Assembly (NCBI RefSeq): GCF_006517175.1
Contig: NZ_CP041186.1
Coordinates: forward strand, 496,001 to 560,000
Direction: 5' to 3'
Source of the DNA: Persicimonas caeni
GTDB lineage: Bacteria; Myxococcota_A; Bradymonadia; Bradymonadales; Bradymonadaceae
Length of the DNA: 64,000 nucleotides
Made by a program: the position numbers and the translations under genes. This document shows, one piece after another, positions 8,824 to 17,171 of this stretch (position 1 is its first letter; each line of letters opens with the position of its first letter). The notes under the pieces are model-generated. The model was not told where the DNA came from. It made no database searches and was given only the letters and a program-made list of their open reading frames with translations.

Positions 8824-8895
8824 GTTGCTTCGCGCTACGGCCCGGCTCTGTTAATCTCGCGTCCCTGAAAACCCAATCAATCAGGGCGGATACCG

Positions 8896-9110
8896 ATGCA
8901 AGACACCAAAGCCATTCTACACCGCGCGGCGCTTGTGAGATCGCTCACGAGCAGGGTTGGCCCAACGATTACGCCAAGGCCGCCGCGCGGAGGCTCATAC
9001 AGCTACAGTCCGAGACGTATCCGGAGCTTTCAGGAGTGTTCGATCGACCGGTGCGCTTCGAAGGACTCTGGCGAGCCCTCCCCTTGCATTCACTCGTCGT
9101 CGGCAAATAG
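8896..9110 (+). pseudogene. Small frameshifted ORF, about 71 codons
   Basis: An ATG at 8896 with GGCGGA upstream opens MQDTKAILHRAA, and the reading then continues coherently only in another frame (from 8931) as ACEIAHEQGWPNDYAKAAARR and on to LHSLVVGK with a TAG at 9108. Adding a single base in the GCGCGGCGC tract near 8925-8932 would join both parts into one protein of about 71 aa. This is a one-base deletion, a sequencing error or chance. The 3' end overlaps the convergent PilZ gene by 21 bp. Product unknown; the composition looks like a soluble helical protein. Confidence 0.45.
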
Positions 9111-9506
9111 CAACGCCGAGCGCAGCTCGATGAACTCGGTGATCCGGGCGATGGCCTCGTCGCTGATGGTCACGAATTGCACACCGAAGCCCTTGTACTC
9201 GTCGGGCTCCTCGCCGGGCTCTTCGCGCAGCCAGGCGACGCGGCCGATGGCGCGAAGCGGCTCGTCGAAGGTGGGCAGTTTGAAGACGAGCTTGAACTCG
9301 GTGTCCCGGGGCAGAAGCTCGTCGGTGGCGATGAAGAGGCCGCCGTCGCTGATATCTCCCGACATGGCCTTGTGCTGCTCGCCGTCGTAGGAGAACGCAA
9401 CCTTGACCTGGGCGCCGTGGCGCTCCTTTCGGCGCTGGTCGTCTACAAATAGGTCGCCGTCGAAGTAGACGTCTTCCCATTCAATGTCGTCGAACTCGTC
9501 GTCCAT
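9090..9506 (-). CDS. PilZ domain protein
   Basis: A 138-aa protein: an acidic 24-residue N-terminus, then a PilZ domain with both parts of the c-di-GMP binding pattern, RRKER (Arg25-x-x-x-Arg29) and DISDGG (Asp51-x-Ser53-x-x-Gly56). It is therefore likely to bind c-di-GMP rather than being a degenerate PilZ. The beta-barrel continues to about 115 and a C-terminal helix (ISDEAIARITEFIELR) follows. The start at 9506 gives the best domain boundary. Its gene is isolated; the c-di-GMP could come from the GGDEF protein at 55.9 kb, and the target is unknown. Confidence 0.82.
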   Translation of the reverse strand: MDDEFDDIEWEDVYFDGDLFVDDQRRKERHGAQVKVAFSYDGEQHKAMSGDISDGGLFIATDELLPRDTEFKLVFKLPTFDEPLRAIGRVAWLREEPGEEPDEYKGFGVQFVTISDEAIARITEFIELRSALLFADDE

Positions 9507-9603
9507 GGTTGCGTGCCGGAGGTGCAAAAGGTTTGAGTTTCGCGCGTATACCGGAAAGGCAGTATAGCGCGAAAGTGCGCTCGGGTTAACAGAATTCAAA
9601 GAA

Positions 9604-10614
9604 TCAGAAACTCCACCCCAGGCTCAAGCCGGGCAAAACGACGCGTTTGTTGAATTTGGCGGTGGTCAGCGTGGCGCGCAGCAGGAATCCGCCGTCGGCC
9701 TGATATTGGTAGCCTGCCTGCGCAAACCCGGTGATCGCCCCGGCCGTTCCGGTCAACACGCCGTCCTCGCGCGCTTTGAAGCTGGCGGCGACCACGCCGA
9801 GTTGGACGAGCAAGCTGTGATGGCCGCCGAAGAAGGTCGTCGTGGCATAGACCGGAAGCGAGGTGAGCTGACCTGTGCCATCTCCGACGAGAAAGTCGAA
9901 CTCGCCCTCGGAGTGACCTATCCCAATCCCGACGCCCAGGTCGTATTCGATCCCCCAGAACGTCTCGTCGATGTGAAAGAAGCGCTCGTAGTTGAACGTG
10001 GAGGCCCCACCGTGGCCCACGACCTCGAGATAGAGGAGGTTAGGGCGTCGTCCGCGTACGTCGGTGGACGTCGGGGCGGACGTGTCGGGCGCCGACTTCA
10101 CGTCATTTGTGGTGTTGGGCTCGGAGGGTTCTTCAGGCACCCTCGGTCCGTTGGGCTCGTCGGATGTCGTCAGCGCGTCGGTCTCCTCGGCGCACGACGC
10201 GTCGATCTCGGCGAGGTATTGATCGGCCTTCTTTTCGACCAGGTGGGGCGCCGGCTCGGCGACTGCCGGAGCGTCCTTCGCTTTGGTCAGCGCAGCGCGC
10301 GCCTTCTCGCAGTTGCCCAGCTTTTGGTAAGCGCGGCCCAGGTTCAGATACAGAATATTGAACTCGCCGCGAAGTACCGCCTCCTCGAGCTGGGCGACGG
10401 CGCGGGCGTAGTTGCCCTCGACGATATTCTCGACGGCGCGGTCGTTGAGTTCGAGTTGGGCGTCGGAGGGCGCGGCCGGAGCTTCATTGTGCGCGGGTCG
10501 AGCGTCGTCCCCGGATTCTTGAGCCGACGCAGACGCGCTGACGGCCAGCATCAGCGCGATCCCGATGACCCCGCAGGTGCTCACTTTGCCAATTCGGCGA
10601 GCCGAGTGGTTCAC
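9604..10614 (-). CDS. TPR protein with predicted outer-membrane-type C-terminus
   Basis: A 336-aa exported protein. The GTG start with GAGGAAA upstream gives a signal peptide ending SASASAQ. Two to three TPR-like helices follow (about 45-125, ending with the pair Cys...Cys), then a Pro/Thr/Asp-rich linker (125-185), then a beta-rich Gly/Phe-rich region to the C-terminal aromatic residue (LSLGWSF), as in outer-membrane beta-barrels. The final Phe supports outer-membrane insertion. The upstream in-frame extension to 10827 crosses a terminator and is rejected. The function is not recognised; TPR plus barrel suggests an envelope assembly or scaffold role. Confidence 0.65.
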   Translation of the reverse strand: MNHSARRIGKVSTCGVIGIALMLAVSASASAQESGDDARPAHNEAPAAPSDAQLELNDRAVENIVEGNYARAVAQLEEAVLRGEFNILYLNLGRAYQKLGNCEKARAALTKAKDAPAVAEPAPHLVEKKADQYLAEIDASCAEETDALTTSDEPNGPRVPEEPSEPNTTNDVKSAPDTSAPTSTDVRGRRPNLLYLEVVGHGGASTFNYERFFHIDETFWGIEYDLGVGIGIGHSEGEFDFLVGDGTGQLTSLPVYATTTFFGGHHSLLVQLGVVAASFKAREDGVLTGTAGAITGFAQAGYQYQADGGFLLRATLTTAKFNKRVVLPGLSLGWSF

Positions 10615-10725
10615 GTCTTTCCTCGAGTTGGTAGAGCCATGTCGCTGCCCCCAGTCTAGCGCACATCGAGGGGATCGCTCCAGTTTTCTTCTGCGCCCGC
10701 ACGAGCTTGTGACAAAACTTGTGAC

Positions 10726-10764
10726 AAAAAAATGAGCCCGGCTCCCACGAGAGGAGCCGGGCTC
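10726..10764 (-). terminator. Rho-independent terminator of L-domain lipoprotein gene
   Basis: A perfect 12-bp stem, GAGCCCGGCTCC and GGAGCCGGGCTC (10734-10764), with a 7-base loop. Read on the minus strand it is followed by ATTTTTTTG. It lies 64 bp past the stop of the 10828-11940 gene. Confidence 0.88.
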
Positions 10765-10827
10765 GGCCGCCCACGTTACCGTAGTCGGTAGACCGGCGGG
10801 CGTCGGTAGGTGTTGTGAAGGGCTCAA

Positions 10828-11940
10828 TCAGTCGAGGTCGTGCAGCACGTCACGGCTGCAGCCGTCGATGTCGCCGTCTTCGAGGCACTTGGGCAGCTCG
10901 ATGTCGCCATGTTCATCGTCGTCATCGTCGCCTTCCTCGATGTCGTCACCGCCACCGACGTCCACGCAGATCTCTCCGCAGCCGGCAGGCGGCACGGTCA
11001 CGTCGACCTCGCAGGTCGTGGCGTTTCCGTCGTTGACGACGTCACCGCCGACCTCGAGGCCGTCGACGAGCGTGTCGACGAGGCAACTCTCGAGCTGGGC
11101 GTGGTGCAGCACCAGGACGTCGCCCATCACTTCGACCAGCGACGGCAGCCACAGACGCTCCATCTCCGGATTGCGCTCGATTTCGAGGTCGCCGCCGATG
11201 CTTTTGAGCCACGGCGCGCTCACGCCTTCGAGGCTTCCGTTGAAGTGGACGATGAAGTGGCCGTCGACGTGGACCAGCTTGGGCAGGCACAGGAATTCGA
11301 GCCCGTTGCTATGCTCGAAGATGAACTTGCCCCAAATGGTGGTGAGCATCGACAGGTCGAGATCGACCAGCTTGTTGACGCCGGCGAAGATGACGTCGTG
11401 GTTGACCGTGGTCAGCCACGGGAACAAGGCGGCGGTCAGCTCCGCGTTGTTGAACACGTGCAGGTAGCCGCCCACGTAGCGCAGCTTAGCGAACTCGACG
11501 CTCTCGAGCTTGTGGTTGCCTTCGACGACCAGTCCCTGGCCGACGTGAGTCAGGCCTTCGAGAGCGACCGCCGATTCGAGATCGGCGTTGTCCGAGATCG
11601 CCAGGTAACCCGACACACTTTTGAGACCTGCGAGCGCGCTCAGGTCAGTGATGCCGGCGGTGTCCTGGATGAACAGATGCCCCCGAATACGGAAGCAGTC
11701 CATGTTCGCATAGGCCTGAAGGTCGGCCTGGCTGCTGATGCGAACGCTGTGGTCGATGAGTTGGCAGCTCGTCGAGCTGCCGCCACTGCCGAGCGCCCCA
11801 CCCTGTGAAGACGAGGTCGGTGTCGTCGGCGAGTCGACGGGTCCGGTCGTGCCAGCTTCGCCACAACCGACGATGCCGCCGACCAACAATGCACATAGGA
11901 TAGAAAACAGACTAGCCAATCTACTGATTTGGTTTCTCAC
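10828..11940 (-). CDS. L-domain-like lipoprotein, short paralogue
   Basis: A 370-aa lipoprotein: GTG start with GGGGAG upstream, signal peptide with lipobox VGC, a Thr/Ser/Gly-rich linker, then about 10 repeats of 20-24 residues in a right-handed solenoid pattern similar to the receptor L domain (repeated GYL, GDL and GKFIFEHS turns) at about residues 50-290. The C-terminus has Cys pairs and an acidic run (EEGDDDDDEHGD). It is a clear paralogue of the next gene upstream (12324-14243), sharing for example GYLHVFNN/GYLHIFNN and FIFEHS, but lacks its Cys-rich modules. Likely a cell-surface binding protein; ligand unknown. A strong terminator follows. Confidence 0.75.
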   Translation of the reverse strand: MRNQISRLASLFSILCALLVGGIVGCGEAGTTGPVDSPTTPTSSSQGGALGSGGSSTSCQLIDHSVRISSQADLQAYANMDCFRIRGHLFIQDTAGITDLSALAGLKSVSGYLAISDNADLESAVALEGLTHVGQGLVVEGNHKLESVEFAKLRYVGGYLHVFNNAELTAALFPWLTTVNHDVIFAGVNKLVDLDLSMLTTIWGKFIFEHSNGLEFLCLPKLVHVDGHFIVHFNGSLEGVSAPWLKSIGGDLEIERNPEMERLWLPSLVEVMGDVLVLHHAQLESCLVDTLVDGLEVGGDVVNDGNATTCEVDVTVPPAGCGEICVDVGGGDDIEEGDDDDDEHGDIELPKCLEDGDIDGCSRDVLHDLD

Positions 11941-12253
11941 TTCGTACTCCCCTCGGGTACGGCAGCAAAGGATGGACAGGCAAAGCGGGTCGACCCAGCT
12001 CCCCCGAGCGGGTCTCATCGCTTTCCATCCGACAATTCCCCCGATGCCGCTCGCACCCGACTACTAAGTTCTGAGTAAACGAACAGCGATTGTTCAGCCA
12101 CCGCGCGTCCGCGGTGTGTGCTGATGTCCCCGAAAGGGCGACACCGTCGCACATGGAGGCCTCACCAACCAATGTAAGGAGAACCCATTGCTTTTAAAGG
12201 GTTTAAAGTTGGTTTTCGGCAGATTCATGAAGCTCGAAACGGGCACAAGAAAT
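11941..12253. promoter_or_regulatory. Leader/promoter region of short L-domain lipoprotein
   Basis: There is no gene in this 313-bp stretch. It shares two blocks with the upstream region of the paralogue: CCTCACCAACCAATGT at 12160-12175 (compare CATCACCAATCAATGT at 14588-14603) and, on the minus strand, TGTGCGACGGTGTCGCC (12138-12154; compare 14601-14617). An AT-rich block TTTAAAGGGTTTAAAG lies at 12195-12210. Shared regulation of the two paralogues is inferred. Confidence 0.4.
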
Positions 12254-12284
12254 GAAAACGGCCGGGGCGAGTGCCCCGGCCGTC
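12254..12284 (-). terminator. Rho-independent terminator of poly-Asp lipoprotein gene
   Basis: An 11-bp perfect stem ACGGCCGGGGC / GCCCCGGCCGT with a 4-base loop, followed on the minus strand by TTTTC. It sits about 40 bp downstream of the stop at 12324. Confidence 0.85.
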
Positions 12285-12323
12285 AGTGCCGCATAGCGGC
12301 GAGTGTCTAGCCTCGGTTACCGA

Positions 12324-14243
12324 TTAACGGCGAGGCATCGGAGTGGCCTGTCCTCCAAGCGGGCACTCGTATTGGTTATTGATGCCGTCGAGCGTCGACG
12401 CAAGGCGCAGCATCTGCTGGCGGTCGAGGCTGGCCAGCGCCATGTTGACAGCATTGATGAGGCGGCCTTCCATCGACGGGTAGTTGACGTCATCGTGGCA
12501 GGCATTGAGCAGCGAGGCGACCGCGTGGCGAAGAAGGATCTTCGCGCCACCTTCGATGCCGGGGCCGCCGCCGTAGTTGAGCGCGTCGAGCAGCGAGTCG
12601 CCGCTGAAGCCGCTCAGCTCGCTCGGCAGGGTAAAGACCGACCCGAGGGTCATGTCGTAGCTGTACTCGTCACACCAGGCGTTGGTGTGGTTTTTCCAGT
12701 AGCCGGGCGTGCACGCCTCGAATTCCTCGTCGTCGTCATCGTCGTCATCGTCGTCGTCATCGTCGTCGCCATCGCGGCAGTACTTGTCGACGCACTTCTT
12801 GTACTTGTAGTAGACGCACTTTTTGTACGCGTAGCCGCTGTATTCCGAGCAGGCCTGCTTCGCCTTCTCTTTGCAGCGCTCTTCGCACGTCATGTCGTCG
12901 TCATCGTCGTCGTCATCGTCGTCGCCCGGCATCTCGCAGTACTTCTCGACGCACTTGCGATACTTTTTGCGCACGCACTTCTTGTACTTGTAGCCGCTGT
13001 ACTCCGAGCAGGCCTGCTTCGCCTTCTCTTTGCAGCGCTCTTCGCATGTCATGTCGTCGTCATCGTCGTCGTCGTCATCGTCGTCGCCCGGCATCTCGCA
13101 GTACTTCTCGACGCACTTGCGATACTTTTTGCGCACGCATTTCTTATACTTGTGGCCGCTGTATTTTGAGCAGGCCTGCTTCGCCTTCTCTTTGCAGCGC
13201 TCTTCGCACGTCTTGTCGTCGTCATCGTCGTCGTCATCGTCGTCGCCGGGTGGCGGGCAGTCCTTGCCTTTGCACTCGCAACGGTCACAGGCTTCGGTCG
13301 AGCACCAGGACGGCGGGTGGATCGTCGGGCTTTCGCACATCGTGTTGTTGCCCTGAACGATGGTCTGTCCGCCGATATACTCGATGCCCTTGATGAGCGC
13401 GCGGATATGACAGTTCGACCAGACGTGGTTGAACAGGATCTCGACGTTGCCCTTGACCTTGTCGAGGTCACGCAGGTCGACCTTGACCAAGTTCGGGTTG
13501 CGCTGGATTTCGAGCTTGCCGCCAATGTACTCGAGGTTGGGCGCCAGGATAGCGAGCAGGTCGCGGTTGAAGTGGACCAAGAAGTCGCCTTCAACGCGCT
13601 TGAGCTGCGGCAGGCACAGATACTCGAGCGGCTCACTGTGTTCGAAAATGAACGTGCCGCCGACGTACTTGAGGCACGGCAACTTGAGCTTGGTCAGCGC
13701 ATCGTCACCGGCGAAGATGACGTCGCCGCCGACTTTTTCGAGGCACGGAAGATCGACCTCGACCAGACTCTGGTTGTTGAAAATGTGCAGATAGCCGCCG
13801 ACCTCGTCGAGCTCGGGCAGGCGAATCAGCTCGAGGGCGTGATTGCCCTCGAAGACCAGGCCTTCGCCGGTTTCCTCGAGGTTCGGTAGAACGGCCGACT
13901 TGAGCGCGGTGTTGTCGGCGATGCCGATATAGCCGGTCACCGAGCGCAGTCCGCTCAACGCGTTCAGATCGACGATATTCGTGGAGTTCTGGACGAACAG
14001 GTGCCCCTGGACGTCGAAGCATTCCAGGTCGACGAAGGGCGCCAGATCGCTGCGATCGTTGATGTTGACGGTCTCATCGATGGTCACACACGTGGTGTGG
14101 CCCATCTCGCCGTTAGTGGTCGTCGAGTCGTTGGGCTGTGGCGTCGAGTCGTCGACGTTACCACAGGCGGCAGTGGCGGCCATCATCAGGGCCAGCATTC
14201 CTGCCATCCAAATAGAATTCCAGCTTTGGCGTTTGTGCTTCAC
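12324..14243 (-). CDS. Lipoprotein with L-domain, poly-Asp linkers and Cys modules
   Basis: A 639-aa modular surface lipoprotein. Order: signal peptide with a lipobox-like TAAC (Cys27); L-domain-like solenoid (about 50-310, repeats of 20-24 aa); a Cys-rich hinge (CSTEACDRCECKGKDC). Then come three copies of a roughly 42-aa module with six Cys and many Lys/Arg (TCEERCKEKAKQACS, KYKKCVRKKYRKC, VEKYC). Each module is preceded by a run of 10-11 Asp, and a fourth run of about 15 Asp leads into a C-terminal domain starting CTPGYWKNH. Start GTG with AGGGGGAA. The alternating strong negative and positive blocks are very unusual; poly-Asp would bind Ca2+ or pair with the modules (inference). The L-domain is paralogous to the downstream gene. 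Confidence 0.8.
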   Translation of the reverse strand: MKHKRQSWNSIWMAGMLALMMAATAACGNVDDSTPQPNDSTTTNGEMGHTTCVTIDETVNINDRSDLAPFVDLECFDVQGHLFVQNSTNIVDLNALSGLRSVTGYIGIADNTALKSAVLPNLEETGEGLVFEGNHALELIRLPELDEVGGYLHIFNNQSLVEVDLPCLEKVGGDVIFAGDDALTKLKLPCLKYVGGTFIFEHSEPLEYLCLPQLKRVEGDFLVHFNRDLLAILAPNLEYIGGKLEIQRNPNLVKVDLRDLDKVKGNVEILFNHVWSNCHIRALIKGIEYIGGQTIVQGNNTMCESPTIHPPSWCSTEACDRCECKGKDCPPPGDDDDDDDDDDKTCEERCKEKAKQACSKYSGHKYKKCVRKKYRKCVEKYCEMPGDDDDDDDDDDDMTCEERCKEKAKQACSEYSGYKYKKCVRKKYRKCVEKYCEMPGDDDDDDDDDDMTCEERCKEKAKQACSEYSGYAYKKCVYYKYKKCVDKYCRDGDDDDDDDDDDDDDEEFEACTPGYWKNHTNAWCDEYSYDMTLGSVFTLPSELSGFSGDSLLDALNYGGGPGIEGGAKILLRHAVASLLNACHDDVNYPSMEGRLINAVNMALASLDRQQMLRLASTLDGINNQYECPLGGQATPMPRR

Positions 14244-14942
14244 GATAATTCCCCCTTGAAGCGCGAGTCGCCCACAATGGACTCCCCGTCATCGGAAGCA
14301 CGCTCTTTCCCCCGAGCGGACATCCCCCCGAATCACTGTCTCGAGAAGCTGGCTGACTCTGGCTTCACAGATAAAGAAGCAGTTCAGTTAGCGGTACATC
14401 TCAGTACATCCAGATCCTGCCAGTACGCCAGTTACTGCAAGCAGTTCACATTGCTCTCTCCCTCCTCGAGGCCCGAGCCTTCCATCCGCCTCACCGCCCC
14501 CAAAGCGGTCAGTTGATGACATGTGCGAGATGGTGGTCGGCCTCCCCTGGTTGCGCGTTGCGTGTCTGTCCTCTGGTAACCTGCCGCCATCACCAATCAA
14601 TGTGCGACAGGGTCACCATCTTCACGACAGTGTGCTACATTGTCACCCTCTACCAAACCAACTTAAGGGAAGCCTCAGATGATTAAAGGGGTCGGAAAAA
14701 ACTTTGTCGGATTGCCCGACCTTTTCGTTCGAGGTCAAACTATCTACAATGGCCGCGCGACGGCATTCTGAGCGGCATCGAAGCCCGCGCCCGGCTCATT
14801 TTTGCGGGAAAATGATACTCCGCAAAGGTACAGATTTCTTTGTTCTTTTTCGTTTTTCGCTGCAATGTCGCTGACGCGATTTCCCAATTTGGTCATCGCC
14901 TCCCATTGTAGCTTGCCGCCACGATTTCACCTCAAGGTCTCT
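14244..14942. promoter_or_regulatory. Long divergent regulatory region with repeated motif
   Basis: About 700 bp without a convincing gene, between divergent genes. Two direct copies of a motif are seen: TGTGCGACAGGGTCACC (14601-14617) and TGTGCTACATTGTCACC (14631-14647). A third inverted relative lies upstream of the paralogous lipoprotein at 12138-12154. The block CATCACCAATCAATGT (14588-14603) is also shared with that leader. These are candidate operators for the lipoprotein pair. An upstream in-frame extension of the DUF3095 gene (from 14802) covers part of the region but is not favoured. Confidence 0.4.
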
Positions 14943-16136
14943 ATGAGCACCTCCCCTTCCGACGCCGACTTCTACACGAACTTGGCCCCGTTCCCACGGT
15001 TTGCGGACGTGACTGACCTGTCGCGTTATCAACCTGCACCGGACTCTTGGCGTGTGGTGGTGACCGATGTGCGGGGTTCGACGCGTGCCATCGAGGAGGG
15101 GCGCTACAAGGAGGTCAACGCGCTGGGCACCGGCTCCATCGTCGCCACGCTCAACGCGGTCGGTGAGCTCGATATCCCCTACGTCTTCGGGGGAGATGGC
15201 GCGACGCTGCTCATTCCGGCGAGCGTCGAAGCGCCGGTCGAGAGTGCCCTGGCCGGGGTGGCCAAGCTCGCCGAAGACTGCTTCGACATGGATCTGCGCG
15301 TGGGAATGGTGCCCGTCGCAGAGGTCCGCCGCCGCAGCGCCGAGGTGCTGGTGGCACGCTACGAGGCTTCCGAAAACGTCTCGTTGGCGATGTTGACGGG
15401 AGGTGGCGCTGAAGTCGCCGAAGAGCTCATCAAAGACGTCGATGACGGGGAGAACTACCGCATCGAGCCGGCCGAGGGCGATGCCTCGGAGTACGCCTCG
15501 CTGCTCGAGGGCTTCCACTGCCGTTGGAACTCCATCGAGAGCCGAAACGGCACCACTCTTTGCGTGTTGGTCGTCGCCCTCGGAGAAGACAGCGCCGTGC
15601 GCCACGCCACCTACGCGCGTGTGCTCGACGAGCTCGAGGCGGCCGGTGGGCTGCAGGCATTGCATCCACTGTCTCGCGACACGCTCGACCTGGCCACCGA
15701 GGCGTCGGCGATGAGCATCGAGGCGCGCCTGAGAACCGGTCGCAAGGCCGGCTTCAAGTACCACACCTACGCCACCAAGACCGCGCTGAGCACTCGCGTG
15801 GGCAATTACCTGATGCGCACAGGCAGGCGTGTCGGCGACTTCGACGGCACCGCTTACCCGCGCGAGGTGATCGCGAACGCCGATTACCACAAATTCGACG
15901 ACGCGCTTCGCATGGTGCTCGACGTGAGCGACGAGCAGCGCCGGCGTATCGAGTCCTGCCTCGCCCGGGAGCGCGAGCGCGGCCAGCTCGCCTACGGGCT
16001 GCACGGCTCGGACAGCGCGCTGATGACGTGTCTGGTCTTCGACTTTCAGGGGCGCCACGTCCACTTCGTCGACGGCGCCGACGGCGGCTACGCCATGGCG
16101 GCCAAGCAACTCAAGGAGCAGCTTCGTACCGGCTGA
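14943..16136 (+). CDS. DUF3095 family protein (cyclase-like)
   Basis: A 397-aa cytoplasmic protein that matches the DUF3095 pattern as I know it: N-terminal FYTNLAPFPRFADVTDLSRYQPAPDSW in sense, then VVVTDVRGSTRAIEEGRYKEVNALG (metal-binding Asp and the ST-AI motif resembling class III nucleotide cyclases), YVFGGDGATLLIP (second acidic motif), and a C-terminal half with GYHTY/GFKYHTYATK-like stretches. The family is thought to be cyclase-related, but no product has been established to my knowledge. The start at 14943 is chosen because homology begins there; an upstream ATG at 14862 is possible. It is convergent with a metallophosphoesterase gene 25 bp away. Confidence 0.72.
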   Translation: MSTSPSDADFYTNLAPFPRFADVTDLSRYQPAPDSWRVVVTDVRGSTRAIEEGRYKEVNALGTGSIVATLNAVGELDIPYVFGGDGATLLIPASVEAPVESALAGVAKLAEDCFDMDLRVGMVPVAEVRRRSAEVLVARYEASENVSLAMLTGGGAEVAEELIKDVDDGENYRIEPAEGDASEYASLLEGFHCRWNSIESRNGTTLCVLVVALGEDSAVRHATYARVLDELEAAGGLQALHPLSRDTLDLATEASAMSIEARLRTGRKAGFKYHTYATKTALSTRVGNYLMRTGRRVGDFDGTAYPREVIANADYHKFDDALRMVLDVSDEQRRRIESCLARERERGQLAYGLHGSDSALMTCLVFDFQGRHVHFVDGADGGYAMAAKQLKEQLRTG

Positions 16137-16161
16137 GGGAGCATCTCGGCGCCACTGCTCG

Positions 16162-16920
16162 TCAGTCCTTCTTCGGAGCGCTCAGATCGATCTCGTAGAG
16201 CCGAAACGCAGGCCGGTCGGGGTAGACCTGCTTGAGCACGGGAATCGAGACATTGTAGACGGGAATGTCATGGGCGGTCTTGCCCTTGGCACCGCCTTTG
16301 TGGGCGTGACCATGGAAGACGACGCTGGCGTCGTAGTGATTGATCGGGTCCTCCAAGCGGCTCGACCCCAAAAAGGGGAAGATCTCGGGAGGCTCGCCTT
16401 CGACGGTGTCGCGAATGGGCGCGTAGTGCAGCAAAACCACCCGATGCTCGGTGTCGAGTCGCGATAGCGCCGTCTCCAGCTTGAGTGACTCTTCGACGGT
16501 CACGTTGATGAAGTCACGCAGCTCACGCTCACCAAACGGGTGCACCGACCGGGTGCCAAAGCCGCCGCAGAACCCACGCACCCCGGCAAAGCCCACCGAG
16601 CCGACCGAGGCGCACTCGCCGTCGAGCACGTCGATGCCGCCGTCTTCGAGCACCTCCATCAACTCCTCGTGGTCGTCGCTGGCCAGGTCGTGATTGCCGA
16701 ACACCGCCAACACCTTGGTCGAGCGCGCGTGGTCGTGGACGTCGTCAATGAGCATCTTCGCCTCTTTGGTGCGGCCGTGGTCGGTCAAGTCGCCACACAA
16801 GAGCAGCACATCGGCGGCTTCGGAAGCCTGTGCGAGTAGCTCGCGCAGCTCGTCTCGCTGCCCACGCCCATAGTGCAAGTCTGCCATCGCCGCGATCCGC
16901 AGCGTCTCGTTGGAAGTCAT
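16162..16920 (-). CDS. Calcineurin-like metallophosphoesterase
   Basis: A 252-aa cytoplasmic phosphoesterase. All metal-binding blocks are present in order: ADLHYGRG, LLLCGDLTDHG, VFGNHD, LHYAP and VVFHGHAHKGG. The length is typical of single-domain class III phosphodiesterase-like enzymes. The ATG at 16920 is preferred because GGGGA lies 6 bases before it; a second ATG at 16926 has no spacing. It is divergent from a nucleotidyltransferase gene and convergent with DUF3095. The substrate (cyclic nucleotide, phosphodiester or phosphoprotein) cannot be inferred. Confidence 0.85.
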   Translation of the reverse strand: MTSNETLRIAAMADLHYGRGQRDELRELLAQASEAADVLLLCGDLTDHGRTKEAKMLIDDVHDHARSTKVLAVFGNHDLASDDHEELMEVLEDGGIDVLDGECASVGSVGFAGVRGFCGGFGTRSVHPFGERELRDFINVTVEESLKLETALSRLDTEHRVVLLHYAPIRDTVEGEPPEIFPFLGSSRLEDPINHYDASVVFHGHAHKGGAKGKTAHDIPVYNVSIPVLKQVYPDRPAFRLYEIDLSAPKKD

Positions 16921-17171
16921 CGCCATCCCCGGCTCTCGAGTCGAATACACAACGCACCGACGAATTTACGCGCAGCCACCGACGAGACCAAACCGGCGAC
17001 GTCCAACAGCGCGGGCCAGCCATCGACGCCAGCCCCGCCCATGTACGCCACCTGCGCGAGGCGATAGCTGCGGCCGTGCTTATAATTCGGGCGTGTGGGG
17101 TGAGCCCCAGCGCCGCTCGATGCGACGTCTCGGGTGACACCCTTCGAAGTCCACTAACCACGAGGTCTTTC

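Noticed and set aside
12303-13169. Val-rich plus-strand ORF opposite the poly-Asp gene
   Set aside because: It results from reading the complement of GAC/GAT runs (hydrophobic Val/Ile repeats); no start signal.
14796-16109. Long ORF antisense to DUF3095
   Set aside because: The plus-strand reading carries the conserved family motifs; the antisense frame has none and no ribosome binding site.
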